64,000 nucleotides of DNA. It comes from Cryptomeria japonica (Eukaryota; Streptophyta; Pinopsida; Cupressales; Cupressaceae). A program made the position numbers and the translations under genes. The stretch spans positions 502,844,442-502,908,441 of the forward strand of contig NC_081410.1 in assembly GCF_030272615.1 (NCBI RefSeq), written 5' to 3'. The notes beneath the pieces are model-generated. The model was not told the origin of the DNA and did not search any database. It saw nothing but the letters and a program-made list of their open reading frames with translations. Numbering within the stretch: the first letter of the stretch is position 1; each line of letters starts with the position of its first letter. Positions 33,628 through 45,211 of this stretch are shown here, piece after piece.

Positions 33628-34848
33628 AAGATTTTGATTAGGAGGAGCTACTGATTTATTCCCTTTATCATTCACACCTGCAACATATATAGTATTATTA
33701 TCAATCAATTCTTGAATCTTATTCTTCAATGCAAAATATTTCTCATTATCATGACCAGGTTGACGATGGAACTGGCAAAAGGAATTGTTATCAAAATAAG
33801 GAGATGAAAATTTAGAAGGCTCAATTTGTTTTATAGGAGGAAGTTTGATAACATTTCTTTGCAATAACTAAGACATAATACTATGTAAAGATTCATTCAA
33901 AGGAGTAAACTATCTTTCTCTTTGGAAAAATTTAGAAATAGAAGGTACACCTGTTGTAGCATTCACATGGTTGTTGTTGATTGGATCATTAAAATTGATG
34001 AAGCTTTTTGTTGGTTTGAACTTCGTAAATGGTTGTTGAACACTATCCCTCTTATCACTCGGAGACATAGGAGTGGATTGCTCCATTTGACTCACAACCA
34101 GTTGATAATTGTGGAATGTTGTGCACAACTGCAGAAAGGAAGTAAACTTAGACAAAAGAAGCTTTTCTCTGATATATTTTTGCAAATTAGAAATAAAAAT
34201 TCTTTGAATATCATTATTAGGTATATGAAAAGAAATTTGAGCACACAAATTCTTATATCTACCAATGAAATCAGTCACTTTTTCTTTAACACCTTGTTTA
34301 CAATGCATTAAATCAGTCACTTTTTCTTTAACACCTTGTTTACAATGCATTAAATCAGTCAAAGTGATTTTAGGACCAATGTTGTTTTGAAATTGTTGGA
34401 TGAAAGCATTTGCTAGTTGTTGAAAGGAAGTGATAGATTAAAAAGGCAAAGAGAAATACCATTGTAAGGCCTTATCTCTTAGTGTTCTTGTAAACAATTT
34501 TGCAAGCAATCGTTGATCATAAGAAAAATCAGAACACAAGGTTTGAAATTTTTTGAAATGCGTAAGAGGATCACCTTTTCCATTATAGAGTTCCAATTAA
34601 GGGATCTCCACATGTTTAGGTGGCACGGCTTTAACAATATCAAGAGAAAGTGGGCTCGCAACATCAAAGGTGGGCACACTAAACTTGGATGGACTCATGA
34701 AAGCAATTTGTTGTTGTAAGGAAGACATAGTTTGAGCAAGATTATTAATTGTCATTTCGATGGAAGAATTGATGTTAGACATAGGTGATTGAGAAGGTGG
34801 TGTGATATTATTAAAAGAAGGCATGGACTAATAATAAGATGGTGGGAC
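33628..34848 (-). pseudogene. gag: Element B gag, C-terminal part
   Basis: Resumes on the other side of copia element 1: SLQQQIAFMSPSKFSVPTFD, the gag core (FIGRYKNLCAQISFHIPN, NLQKYIREKLLLSKFTSF) and the finger CQFHRQPGHDNEKY, whose final Cys has become Tyr. A 42-bp in-frame tandem duplication at 34271-34354 repeats DLMHCKQGVKEKVT. Stops near 34438, 34600 and 33867 and frameshifts inactivate it. At the junction with the next ORF the frame reads NQNLNIF, with a sense codon where element A has TAG. Confidence 0.85.
34271..34354 (-). repeat. 42-bp tandem duplication in element B gag
   Basis: Two exact-looking 42-bp units from TCAGTCACTTTTTC to CATTAAA on the plus strand. Element A has a single copy. 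It adds 14 codons without changing frame. Confidence 0.9.
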
Positions 34849-36287
34849 TGTTGGCATACGATGATATGATAATATGATGATAATACATGTTGTCATTGAT
34901 GTCAATAAGTATAGGTCAACCGGTATGAAGATTGGGAAGAAGTTGTTATTGATGATCAAGTTGGAGAACCGATATGAAGAGATGTAGTGAACCAGTGTCA
35001 TGGTTTCACTAAGTGTGACTATCGGTTGGTAGTCTTAGCTCTAGGGTTTCCAGTTTGGCAATCTAGCTTGTGAGATGTAACCGGTGATATTTTGTGATGA
35101 GTTAGCTAAGAAATAAGGATGAGATCGAGATGCCACATTAGTTTTGTGCACATGAAGGATTTCCTTGAGGATCTTGCATGTGAAGATCGACTGCATTAAA
35201 TGTCTACCTCGGGAATGAACATTCTTCTTAGCGATATGAGAAGAAAGCGTGATCGGTTACTGATTTATATGTGCAGTGAAGAATGGACAATGCAGAATGA
35301 CTTGTGATCTGTTTGAGATTGTTTCATTCTATGAAAAGTGTTTAGACGATCAGGATTGGATAGCTTGTAATTGTAAACCTAAGATGCTTAGGGTTTAGGG
35401 TTTGTGTTACCGAACTAATTCTTGTCTATAAGTTCGATGATGTTTGTTATTGTAAGTTGTTGGTAAAAGTTGTGTATGTATCCAAGTGATGAGATACTTG
35501 CCAGACCAGTGAGTGAAAACTTTAGAGTGTGATTGCAAAGTTGAGGAACTGAAAAGGATCTGCCTTAGCATATACTGTTGTTATCATATCAGAGTTTTAC
35601 CTGTTGTCTTCTAGCCATTTCAATAGATGGAAAATCCCTTTGTTGGGTAGTTTTAATAGGCTTACTGTAAATCCTTTAACCAGGTGAGTCAAGTTCATTG
35701 AGTTCTTTAAATCCTCTAGCAAGGTAACCTTTAACAGGGTTTCAACCTTTAACAGGGTATATAGCCATCCCTTAACCGGGTGATCTTTAATAGGATCGGT
35801 TCCTAGCAGAACCTTATTATAAAGTCTTTAACCAGAATAGGCTCCTAACAGAGTGAGCTTCAAAAAAGTTCAAAAAAAGCTTGTGGGTATTCATCCCCAC
35901 CATGGTTTTTCCCATTTGGGTTTCCACATGAAAAAATTGTGTGTCATGAGTTGTGCATTTTTCATGTGATGATTAAGCATTCTTTATTTAAGTGACTATG
36001 CATGCAGAGCTAATGGTTATGGTATTGCTAACACACCACATGCATATATTTATGGGTGAAGTAGTTATCAAGTATTGAGTGTATTTGAAGTATTTAGTTT
36101 TATCAGTTTATGTTGTTTGAAGTCTTACTGTGTTTAACCGGTATTTCCATGGTTAAGTTCAGTAATGAAGACAACCGGTTAGCATTGTCTTAACTTGATA
36201 AGTTGCAGAGAAGTTTTTGTATGTAATGATTCACCCACCCCCCTCTCAGTACTAGTTAGGGTATTTTTTGTTCATCATTATTCATCA
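34849..36287 (+). repeat. Copia 1 5' LTR
   Basis: 1439 bp. Compared with the 3' LTR it has extra bases near its start (GATATGATAATAT) and an extra TTTCAACCTTTAACAGGG near 35745. The stretch 35640-35870 is built from degenerate CTTTAACCAGG-like repeats. A plant telomere-like TTAGGGTTTAGGG occurs at about 35389. Confidence 0.92.
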
Positions 36288-36289
36288 AT

Positions 36290-36300
36290 TGGTATCAAAG
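36290..36300 (+). other. Copia 1 primer-binding site
   Basis: TGGTATCAAAG two bases after the LTR, one change from the plant tRNA-iMet site TGGTATCAGAG. Confidence 0.75.
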
Positions 36301-36358
36301 CCACTCCAGGTCCTCAGTGATATAAGCTTAATTGCTTGAGGTAAAAGATCCTTCCTTA

Positions 36359-37253
36359 ATGATAAAAAGGGAAGGTCCTAAGTTCAATAGAGATAACTTC
36401 AAAATATGGAAGGACAAAATGAAGATCTATATCAATATTTTGGGTGCTCAACACTGGAGCTATGTTGAGAATGTCTATGTAATCCCCACTGGCACTTTAA
36501 CCGATGATCAAAAAAGAGAGATTCAAGAAAATAGGCAAGTTATGGAAGCCCTTATTAGCAGTTTGTCCGATATTGAGTTCATTGATGTACAAAATAAGGA
36601 CACTCCTAAGGATGTATGGGACACACTAGAAACTATTTATGGTAGTGATGAGCATGTCAAGCAAGCTAAGGAAGAGATCCTTAGAGAAAAATTTGAAGAC
36701 ATGAGGATGGTTGAAGGTGAGACCATTCAGCAATATGGCATAAGGATCAAGACTGTTGTTGGAGATATCAAGAGCACTAGTGGAACAATTGAAGATGCCA
36801 CCATTGACAGTAAAGTTTTGAGATCATTGTTACCATTCTATGCAATCAGAGTTATTGCTATTCAGGAACTAAGGTCTATTGACAAAACCAAGTTATCCTT
36901 AGACTCTATCATTGCAAAGTTGACTGCATATGAGTTGAATAGCTATGAGGGGCAGTGTTCAGAAGACTGAGTCAGCTTTTAGAGCATTTGTTGCACCAAC
37001 CAGAAAAGGAAAAGAAGTAAGTACCGGTTATGAATCCATGCAAAGTAGAGGTATGGATGATGAAGAAATTCTGATGGAGTTTGAAGCTCTTCTTGCCAAG
37101 AGACTTCCTAAAGGCACTAGAAAATACAGAGGTAAGCTTCCTTTAAAATATTTTTCCTGCAATAAGATAGGACATATAGTTGTTGATTGTCCTAACAATG
37201 ACAATAAGGATAAACCAGAGAGTTTAGAAAGTATAAAGGAGGAAATAGAATAA
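36359..37253 (+). pseudogene. gag: Copia 1 gag
   Basis: First Met at 36359 (MIKREGPKFNRDNFKIWKDK). The copia gag domain (UBN2 type) follows: DTPKDVWDTLETIYGSDEH and GETIQQYGIRIKTVVGDI. A frameshift near 36965 is followed by the finger region YFSCNKIGHIVVDC, in which the first Cys is Tyr. It ends at a stop at 37251. Confidence 0.88.
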
Positions 37254-38566
37254 ATTGTCTTGTTGCAATGGATGAAGGTGTTACTGATGAAGAATCTTAG
37301 GATGAAGAGAATGAAGACATAGTGTTTGTAGCTGTAAAGGAAGAAGTGTCTGACAAGAAAGCACTTGTCTCTCGCATTGACAACTCTAATGAGTGGATTA
37401 TTGATAATGGTTGTTCTCACCATATGAATGGTGACTGGGGAAAGTTTCTGTCTCTAGAAGAATATGATGGAGGTGTTGTCATATTTGGCAACAATGCACC
37501 ATGCTTGGTAAAAGGAAAAGGATCCATTTCACTGAATGGAAAGAGCAGTGTGGATGATGTCTACTGGGTAGAAGGTCTTAAGCATAACCTGTTGAGTGTT
37601 GCTTAGCTAAATGATAAAGGACTCATTCTGGAGTTCAAAGGTGGAGTCTGCAGTATAATTGGAAAGAGTGGTGAGCTTATTACCACTGGAAAGCAGACCA
37701 GAGGTAACTTGTTTCAGCTGAATGCCAAGATTAGTCGGTGTCTGATGGAAAAGTTTGATGACAGTTGGATATGGCATAGGAGACTTTGTCATATGAACTT
37801 TGATAATATTGTAAAGGCTAGTAAGATCAAGGTAGTAAGAGGATTGCCTTTGCTGAACAAACCAAAGAATGCTTTATGCAGAGAATGTCAACTTGGGAAG
37901 ATGTCTTCCTCAACTTATAAAGGTTTTTCAGCAGAAAACTTACTTGATCTTGTGCATACCAATTTGTGTGGTCCTATGAAAACTAGAAGTATTCAAGGAG
38001 ATAGGTATTTCATAATTCTTACTGATGACTGCTCAAGAATGATGTGGGTCACATTCTTGAAAGACAAGTCTGAGGCATTTGGAAAATTCAAAGCCTTCAG
38101 AACATTAGTAGAGAAGAAAAGTGGTCAAAAGATAAAATGCCTAAAAACTGATCAAGGAGGTTAATTCACTTTTGATGAACTCAACAAGTACTGTGGAGAT
38201 AGCAGTATCAAGAGGCAGTTTTCTGCCCCAATGACACCACAACAAAATGGCATAGCAGAAAGGAATAATAGGATTATAGTTGAAACGACCAGAACAATGT
38301 TGATCCAAGGAAAGGTTGCTCACACTTTTTGGAGAGAAGCGATGAACACTGCAATCTATACTATGAACTGGGTACTCATCAAGAAAGGTAAAAATAAAAC
38401 CCCTTATGAGTATTGGATCGGGAAGACTCCCACAGTGAGTTATTTTAAAGTATTTAGCAATAAGTGTTACATCAAGAGAGGTGATCATCTAAGCAAGTTT
38501 GATGCTAAATGTGATGAAGGAATATTTCTAGGATATTCTACTAAGAGAAAAGCTCTCAAATGCTAG
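37254..38566 (+). pseudogene. Copia 1 protease and integrase
   Basis: Protease: EWIIDNGCSHHMNGDWG, where the active site D-S-G reads D-N-G. Pre-integrase: WIWHRRLCHMNFDNI and CRECQLGKMSSSTYKG. Integrase core: LVHTNLCGPMKTRSIQGDRY, where the first Asp is Asn; LTDDCSRMMWVTFLKDKS; LKTDQGG followed by TAA in place of the usual Glu codon; MTPQQNGIAERNNRIIVE. Stops at 37605 and 38161 are in frame, the first fitting CAG to TAG. The integrase is dead by several independent changes. Confidence 0.9.
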
Positions 38567-40440
38567 AACAATAGAACATAGAAAATTGTTGAGAGTATCA
38601 ATGTTAGGGTTGATGAATCCCCTAAGGAGCCTAAGGAAACTTGCAATGAGAAAGTGGAAGATGAACTAGGTAGAGCCTTCTTGGAACTGGTTAAGAAAGA
38701 AACAAGTAAAGACCTCAGTGTTCTTGTACCGATAAAAGCTGCAGAAGAAGTAGTAAGTGAAGAAGAAGAGGAGAAGCAAGTAGAAATAGCTAGAGTCATT
38801 CCTAGATATGTGAAACTACATCATGATCTGAAGCAGATCATAGGAGATAAAGATGTAGGGATACTCACAAGAAGAAAGGTGAAATAAAACTCTTGCATGA
38901 TTTCTGAATTGGAGCCCAAGACTTCCAAAGAAGCACTTATAGATGAAGACTGGATTAAGGCAGTGGAAGAGGAGCTAGACCAGATAGAAAAGAATGCAAC
39001 ATGGTCCTTGGTACCTAGACCAAAACATGAGAATGTCATAGGTACCAAATGGGTCTTCAGGAATAAGCTAAATGAAGAAGGCACAGTTATGAGGAACAAA
39101 GCAAGACTTGTATACAAGGGATATGCTCAGGAAGAGGGAGAAGACTATGGAGAAACCTTTGCTCCTGTGGATAGATTAGAAGGTGTATGAATGCTACTTG
39201 CATTTGCAGCATTCAAGGGATTTAAGGTATACCAAATGGATGTGAAGTCCACATTCTTGAATGGAATCGTAGAAGAGGAAGTGTATATTGAGCAATCGAA
39301 TGGGTTTGCCTTATCAGAAGATAGTAACATGGTGTGTAGATTACACAAAGCCATGTATAGATTGAAACAAGCACCTAGGGCATGGTATGAATGTTTACAC
39401 TCTCATCTTATGAAGATAGGATTTCAGAGAACAAGTGAGGATAGCAACATCTACCTGAAATATGAAGGTGATCAGATTCTGATCTATGAAGTATTTGTAG
39501 ATGACATAATCTTTGGAGGAGATGATGAAATGAGCCATGCATTTGCAGATGAAATGAAGAAATAGTTTGAGATGTCTCTCATTAGAGAGATAAAGTTCTT
39601 CATTGGTTTACAGATTCAGCAAATGAAAGAGGGTATCTTTATTACCCAGTCCAAGTATGTCAAAGAGGTATTGAAGACCTTTAGCATGGAGGAGAGTAAA
39701 CTAGTTGGTACACCGATGGTGACCAGCTGTAAATTGACTAAGGAAGATGATTCAGCATTGGTGAATGAGAAGGAGTACCGGTCAATGATAGGTAAGCTAC
39801 ACTATATGGTGCACAACAGACCAGATATTGCTCATGCAGTGGGCATAGTAGCTCATTTTCAGAAAAGTCCAAGAGATTCCCACTTGGTAGTGGTAAAGAG
39901 GATTCTTAGATACCTGAAAGGGACTGTTGACTATGGATTGTGGTATCCATACAATGGTGATTTTAATCTCAAAGTGTTTACTAATGCAGATTGGGGAGGT
40001 AATGTGGACGACCGGAAAAACACAATCGATGGAGCATTCTTTCTTGGTGGAAGACTAGTCTCATGGATGAGTAAGAAGTAGAGTTGTACTTCTCAGTCTA
40101 TAGCTGAAGCAGAATATGTGACAACATTTATGAACTACACTCAAGCAATCTAGATAAAACATGTATTGGATGGCTTCAAAGTACCTATATTTGAAGCGGT
40201 GATTATATTTTGTGACAATACTAGTGCAATTAATATTTCCAAGAATCCGGTATTGCATGTTATAACTAAGCACATTGAGCTCAAGTATCATTTCTTGAGA
40301 GAGAAGGTTCAAAACAGAGAGGTCGTATTATAACATGTTTCAAGTAAGGAGCAACTAGCAGACATATTCACTAAGCCCTTACCAAAGACTACATTTACCT
40401 ATTTGACAAGTGAATTAGGGGTTTTGTCCCTTCATGAAGT
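38567..40440 (+). pseudogene. Copia 1 reverse transcriptase and RNase H
   Basis: An acidic linker (38590-38880) leads to the reverse transcriptase: ATWSLVPRPKHENVIGTKWV, KGYAQEEGEDYGETFAPV, a stop at 39188 that fits CGA to TGA, VYQMDVKSTFLNG, RLKQAPRAWYE and the catalytic EVFVDDIIFGG. RNase H: YRSMIGKLHYMVHNRPDIA, NADWGGNVDDRKNTIDG, SWMSKK then TAG, SQSIAEAEY. The last recognisable part (HIELKYHFLREKV, ADIFTKPLPKTTF) ends near 40440. The reverse transcriptase active site itself is intact; stops near 39563, 40079, 40150 and 40330 prevent expression. Confidence 0.92.
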
Positions 40441-40675
40441 AAACTAAAGATGTGTACTCCACATCAGTCAGGTATTACAATGACAAATATTTCAGGATTG
40501 ATGTGTTGAAGGATGCTACTCCATAGGGGGAGCAGCATAGTGGAGTATGGAAGCTTATGCCTCCACTTTGGCATTGTTGTCAAAGGGGGAGAAGATATTT
40601 GATGAAGATATTTTAGATGCACTGGTCTATAATGTTTATAATTGCAATGCTACAGTAAGTATTGACATCAATGCC

Positions 40676-40686
40676 AAAGGGGGAGA
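40676..40686 (+). other. Copia 1 polypurine tract
   Basis: AAAGGGGGAGA one base before the 3' LTR. A similar CAAAGGGGGAGAAG lies upstream near 40580, giving two candidate plus-strand primers. The 240 bases between RNase H and the LTR hold no gene. Confidence 0.75.
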
Positions 40687-40687
40687 T

Positions 40688-42092
40688 TGTTGGCATATGA
40701 TGATAATATATGTTGTCATTGATGTCAATAAGTATAGGTCAACCGGTTGAAGATTGGGAAGAAGTTGTTATTGATGATCAAGTTGGAGAACCAGTATGAA
40801 GAGATGTAGTGAACCAGTGTCAAGGTTTCACTAAGTGTGACTACCAGTTGGTAGTCTTAGCTCTAGGGTTTCCGGTTTGGCAATCTAGCTTGTGTGATGC
40901 AACCGGTGATATTCTGTGATGAGTTAGCTAAGAAATAAGGATGAGATCGAGATGCTACATCAGTTTTGTGCACGTGAAGGATTTCCTTGAAAATCTTGCA
41001 TGTGAAGATCGACTACATTAAATGTCTACCTCAGGAATGAACATTCTTCTTAGTGGTATGAGAAGAAAGCATGATGGGTTACTGATTTCTATGTGCGGTG
41101 AAGAAATGACGATGCAGAATGACTTGTGATCTATTTGAGATTGTTTCATTCTATGAAGTGTTTGGACAGTCAGGATTGGACCGCTTGTAGTTGTAAACCT
41201 AAGATGTTTAGGGTTTAGGGTTTTTGTTACCGACCTAATTCTTATCTATAAGGTCAATGATGTTTGTTATTGTAAGTTGTTGGCAAAATTTGTGTATGTA
41301 TCCAAGTGATGAGATACTTGCCAGACCAGTGAGTGAAAATTGCAGAGTGTGATTACAGAGTAGAGGAACTGAAAAGGAACTGCCTTAGCATATAGTTTTG
41401 TTATTAGATCAGAGTTTTACCTGTTGTCTTCTAACCATTTCAATAGAAGGAAAATCCCTTTGTCAGGTAGCTTTAACAGGCTTACTGTAAATCCTTTAAT
41501 TAGGTGACTCAAGTTCATTGAATTCTTTAAATCCTCTAGCAAGGTAACCTTTAATAGGGTATATAGCCATCCATTAACCAGGTGATCTTTAACAAGATTG
41601 GTTCCTAGTAGAACCTTATTGTAAAGTCTTTAACCAGACTAGGCTCCTAACAGAGCGAGCTTCAAAATAGTTCAAAACAAGCTTGTGGGTATTCATCCTT
41701 ACCATGGTTTTTCCCATTTGGGTTTCCACATGAAAAATCTGTGTGTCATGAGTTGTGCATTTTTCATGTGATGATTAAGCATTCTTTGTTTAAGTGACTA
41801 TTCATGCAAAGCTAATGGTTATGGTATTGCTGATACACCACATGCATATGTTTATGGGTGAAGTAGATATCAAGTATTGAATGTATTTGAAGTGTTCATT
41901 TTTACCGGTTTATGTTGTCTAAAGTCTTATTGTGTTTAACCGGTATTGCCATGGTTAAGTTTAGTAATGAAGACAACCGGTTAGCATTGTCTTAACTTGA
42001 TAAGTTGCAAAGAAGTTTTTGTATGTACTGATTCACCCCCCCCCCCCCTCTTAGTGCCAGTTAGGGTATTTGTTGTTCATCATTATTCATCA
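40688..42092 (+). repeat. Copia 1 3' LTR
   Basis: 1405 bp, followed by the GGGAC target duplication. Ends with a C-run then TCATTATTCATCA, the same end as the LTR tail at the start of the window. Confidence 0.92.
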
Positions 42093-42727
42093 GGGACATT
42101 ATGATAAGTAGGCATAGGTGATGATTGGGTAGGAAAAGGGACACTTAAAGGAGGAATAAAGTTGTTAAAGGAATTGCCCCCTTGTGTCACATTGATTGGC
42201 TGAGGAATAATAGGAATACTCATGGAAGACATAGGTAATGATGGAGGATTAAATGAAGAAGAGAGATTTCCCCCGTGTCCTATGGTTGTAGGAATGACAT
42301 TTTGAGTTGAAGTGGCCATGATGTTAGATGTCAAAGTAGGGATACTAGTCATACGATTAGTCAAAGGAATAGAGGAATTTACTTGTGTTGAAGATTGTGA
42401 GTAACCTAGGGTTTAGGCACAACTCTTGATAGGCATGACATTAGAATCAACAATATGTGCAATGCCATACAATATATCAGTTCCATTCTTATCACTTTGA
42501 ATCATGCGCTTAACACCTTTAATTAATGGAAGAGTTTCACTATTAGGGAACTCTTGGGACATCCATTGTTGAAATCTATCAAATTGATTATCCAATGTAG
42601 AAAGTTGATCTAAAGAAACCCTAGTTTAAGATTCTTCTTCATCATGAGATCCATCAATAGGCACATGATTAGGACTGGAAGAATTGATATGATCCTCATT
42701 AAAGAAGTCACCCAAATTAGGCTCCAT
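42093..42727 (-). pseudogene. gag: Element B gag, N-terminal part
   Basis: Starts MEPNLGDFFNEDHINSSSP at 42727, matching the element A gag start. DNQFDRFQQWMSQEFPNSE and DILYGIAHIVDSNVMPIKSC follow with one-to-one matches to A. Stops near 42628 and 42412 and a frameshift break it. The reading stops at the GGGAC target site where copia element 1 entered, in the Pro-rich linker. Confidence 0.85.
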
Positions 42728-43918
42728 CTCCTCGGTAATTAAACCTTGGGAAGCCTTAATTTTAATGCTTCGTCTAATGGAGAGAGGATAGGCAGGACTA
42801 ATAGTGGTAAAACTCATGCACTAGAGGGAAAATTGTGAATTTTAAATTGTAGAACAAGGCTTACCAAATTGAGTAATGCAAAATTCAAGAAAATAATGAT
42901 TACACAATGTGAACTTTGTTGGGTGAAGAGAATGATATAATTTCCAAAAATGAAAAGAAATTGGAATTTTAAAATTAGGGCCAAGGGAATACCGCTTAAT
43001 TTTAAAATTAGAATTTTTAAAATCAGAGCAGACTATAATTAACCTCTTAATTTTAAAAAGTTTCTTGAAAGTTGAAATGTTGAATTTTGAAGGTGTTTTC
43101 GATTCTAGAGGGTTCAAAAATCGATAAAATCAACCAATCTTTCGGATTTATGCTATTAAATACAATCATAACAGTCTCCCAAAATTTCGAGAAAAAAGTC
43201 GAGGACCGTGGCAGGAATGCACATGGTCTGACCAACTTTTTTCAAAATTTTTAGGGATGGATATTACGATGATTTTAAAGCTAACCCCAAAAAATTGGCA
43301 AATTTTACGATCTTTAGATGGGCGAAATGAAGGAGCAAATGTGAAAATAGGACCCTATTAGGGTTTGAAGAAAAAGAGGAATTGAATTGCAATTTTGAAA
43401 AGGGTCAAACCTAATGGATAGGGACACCTTGGAGAATGTCTAAATATAAGTGAAATTGATTTGAAATTTGCACAAAATCCAATTAATTTTAAAAATTAGG
43501 GTTTGATGACCTAACCACTTAATTTTGAAATTTGAATTTTGGGAAGAAAAAGGGAGAAAATTAAAAATTTGAATTGTAGGATTAAAGACAAATCTGAGAA
43601 CAATCAGAAATCTGAAAACTAAATGGAAATCCAATTTTTGCACAAGTTCAAGATGATATTTGAAAATTAGGGTTTTAACAATTAACCTCTTAATTTTGTA
43701 AATTTGAATTGCAAATTGAACAAGACAATAAGGAAATTGAATTTGACAAACAAAGCAATTTTTCAGATCTAAGATAACCACAAGCAATTTTTTACAAATC
43801 ACAAGTTCAATTTTAAATTTAAAAACTAGGGTTTTGAATGATTTAACCACTAAGTTTGCAGAAATTTGAAACTTGTAAATGAAAAATATGCAATGTTGTT
43901 CAAAGGAAAGCAAGCAAG
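42728..43918 (-). other. Element B untranslated leader
   Basis: About 1.2 kb, A/T-rich, no gene. It holds one block (about 43170-43290) matching the repeated leader block of element A, with ATGCACATGGTC in place of GTGCACATGGTC. Confidence 0.65.
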
Positions 43919-43933
43919 ATGTCGGGTTCACCA
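43919..43933 (-). other. Element B primer-binding site (tRNA-Trp-like)
   Basis: Minus strand reads TGGTGAACCCGACAT three bases from the LTR, identical to element A. Confidence 0.65.
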
Positions 43934-43936
43934 AAA

Positions 43937-45030
43937 TGTAATGGTGGGAAAATGGTGAATGATGGATCAAGAGGAAAACTACCTTTCTCTCAAAGAGAGA
44001 TGAGAGTTTCACTATTGATTATCCTTCAAGCACTTTTCACCATTACATTAGGAAGGGGGGAGGATAATTCACTAGATCTAATCTCTCCACACAAATATGG
44101 TAGATTGAATTCTGAATGAATTGAGAATGCTAAGTTGATCCATGCTTCCTTGTTTGATTTAGAAAGGAAATTGATTGAATTATGTTGTGCAAAAGTGACA
44201 AAGAATCGATTATAACTTGAGATCATATATGGGATGAAGTTGAGATGAAGTCACCCTGCGAATTTGAGGAAAAGTTATCTGGACTATGGTGGGAATGTAC
44301 ACAATCCTCCAAAAAATCCACGAAATGAAAAGGGTGGAATTAACCAGGTAATGAAAGAAAGTACTTGCAAGTAGATGTAAATGAAAGACTGAATGTAAAT
44401 CACCTCAAGGGAGGTTGTAGTAGCAATGTTGATAGAAATATTTGTATGGAATTGAATTTTGAAATCCATCTCCTCTTCAATGGTTGAATCCTTGACTTGA
44501 ATGCAACACCTAGCCTTAAAGGGAGACTTCAGAATGCTCAATGCAGGAAAAGAATACTTGAATGCTTGATCACTTGTGCAACTTGAATCTCTCTAGCTTT
44601 GAATTCTCCCACTTATCTAACTTATCCTCCTAATGAGAGAGTGAATTCCCCCTTAAATACATGTTTGAAGGATTTTAATTTTGTCACGGGACGACATCGG
44701 GAGAGTTTTCCCGCTCACTGCACAACCCACAGTGCATGCTCTAGGAAGGTCCTACCCCAAAATAGGGTAGGGACAGGGGCACCACGCCCCTATCCTGGGA
44801 GGACAAGGGATCCACACCCCTATCCAAGGGGGGATAGTGGCACCACGTCCCTATCCTACCCCTTTCTCCAAGGCAGAATGTGGTCAGGGTGATGCAAAGG
44901 CCAAGGAAGAAGTTGTTTTCGCAAGCCGAGCAATCTTCGGTCTTCGATCAGGCTAGAGGATTTGAACTCACATGTGTGAGGACCCTAATGCAATCAAAAA
45001 TTGCTAGGGTCATAATTTTGAGACACTACA
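43937..45030 (-). repeat. Element B 5' LTR
   Basis: 1094 bp. It lacks two segments present in the other LTR (around 44240 and 44335) but has extra GC-rich palindromic units (GGGGCACCACGCCCC-like, 44770-44865). The TATA box seen in the other LTR is decayed here (CCTTAAATAC on the plus strand near 44651). Confidence 0.88.
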
Positions 45031-45189
45031 ATAACATTGACCAAACTAATTAGAACAACAATTCAATCATTTAAAATCATGCAAAACAAAATTTTCACTT
45101 ACTTTCACATATAAAACTATCACAGAATCGTAGTATCAATTGCAATGGGGCCTTCAACGACTTCAAAAACTCCTTTTGTGGTCATTGAG
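45031..45189. other. Flank between element B and copia element 2
   Basis: Begins with ATAAC, the right target duplication of element B, so it was once continuous with 30115. AT-rich, no gene. Somewhere near 45190 it passes into truncated copia element 2; the exact join is not visible. Confidence 0.45.
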
Positions 45190-45211
45190 ATTATTGACCA
45201 AATAAAAATAT

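Larger units (their letters stand above)
34849..42092 (+). mobile_element. Copia element 1, nested in element B gag
   Basis: LTRs 34849-36287 and 40688-42092 start TGTTGGCAT and end TTATTCATCA. GGGAC flanks both ends (34844-34848 and 42093-42097), a perfect 5-bp target duplication that lies in the element B gag linker at a site still intact in element A (near 9445). Domain order gag, protease, integrase, reverse transcriptase, RNase H is Ty1/copia. Roughly ten stops or frameshifts inactivate it. LTRs differ by a few percent plus short indels. Confidence 0.95.
30116..45030 (-). mobile_element. Element B: gag/protease-only LTR element, split by copia 1
   Basis: LTRs 30116-31311 and 43937-45030 start TGTAATGGTGGG and end GACACTACA. 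ATAAC flanks both sides (30111-30115 and 45031-45035), a perfect 5-bp target duplication. Removing copia element 1 leaves about 7.7 kb with the same order as element A: LTR, tRNA-Trp-like primer site, leader, gag, protease-like ORF, non-coding block, polypurine tract, LTR. Again no reverse transcriptase, RNase H or integrase belongs to it. LTRs are related to those of A only in part. They differ from each other at roughly 7% over the first 145 bases plus large indels, and the ORFs are broken, so B is older than A. Confidence 0.9.

Noticed and set aside
35385-35405. Telomere-like TTAGGGTTTAGGG (also near 41206)
   Set aside because: Only two units, present at the same place in both copia 1 LTRs, so it is part of the LTR and not a telomere or interstitial telomeric array.
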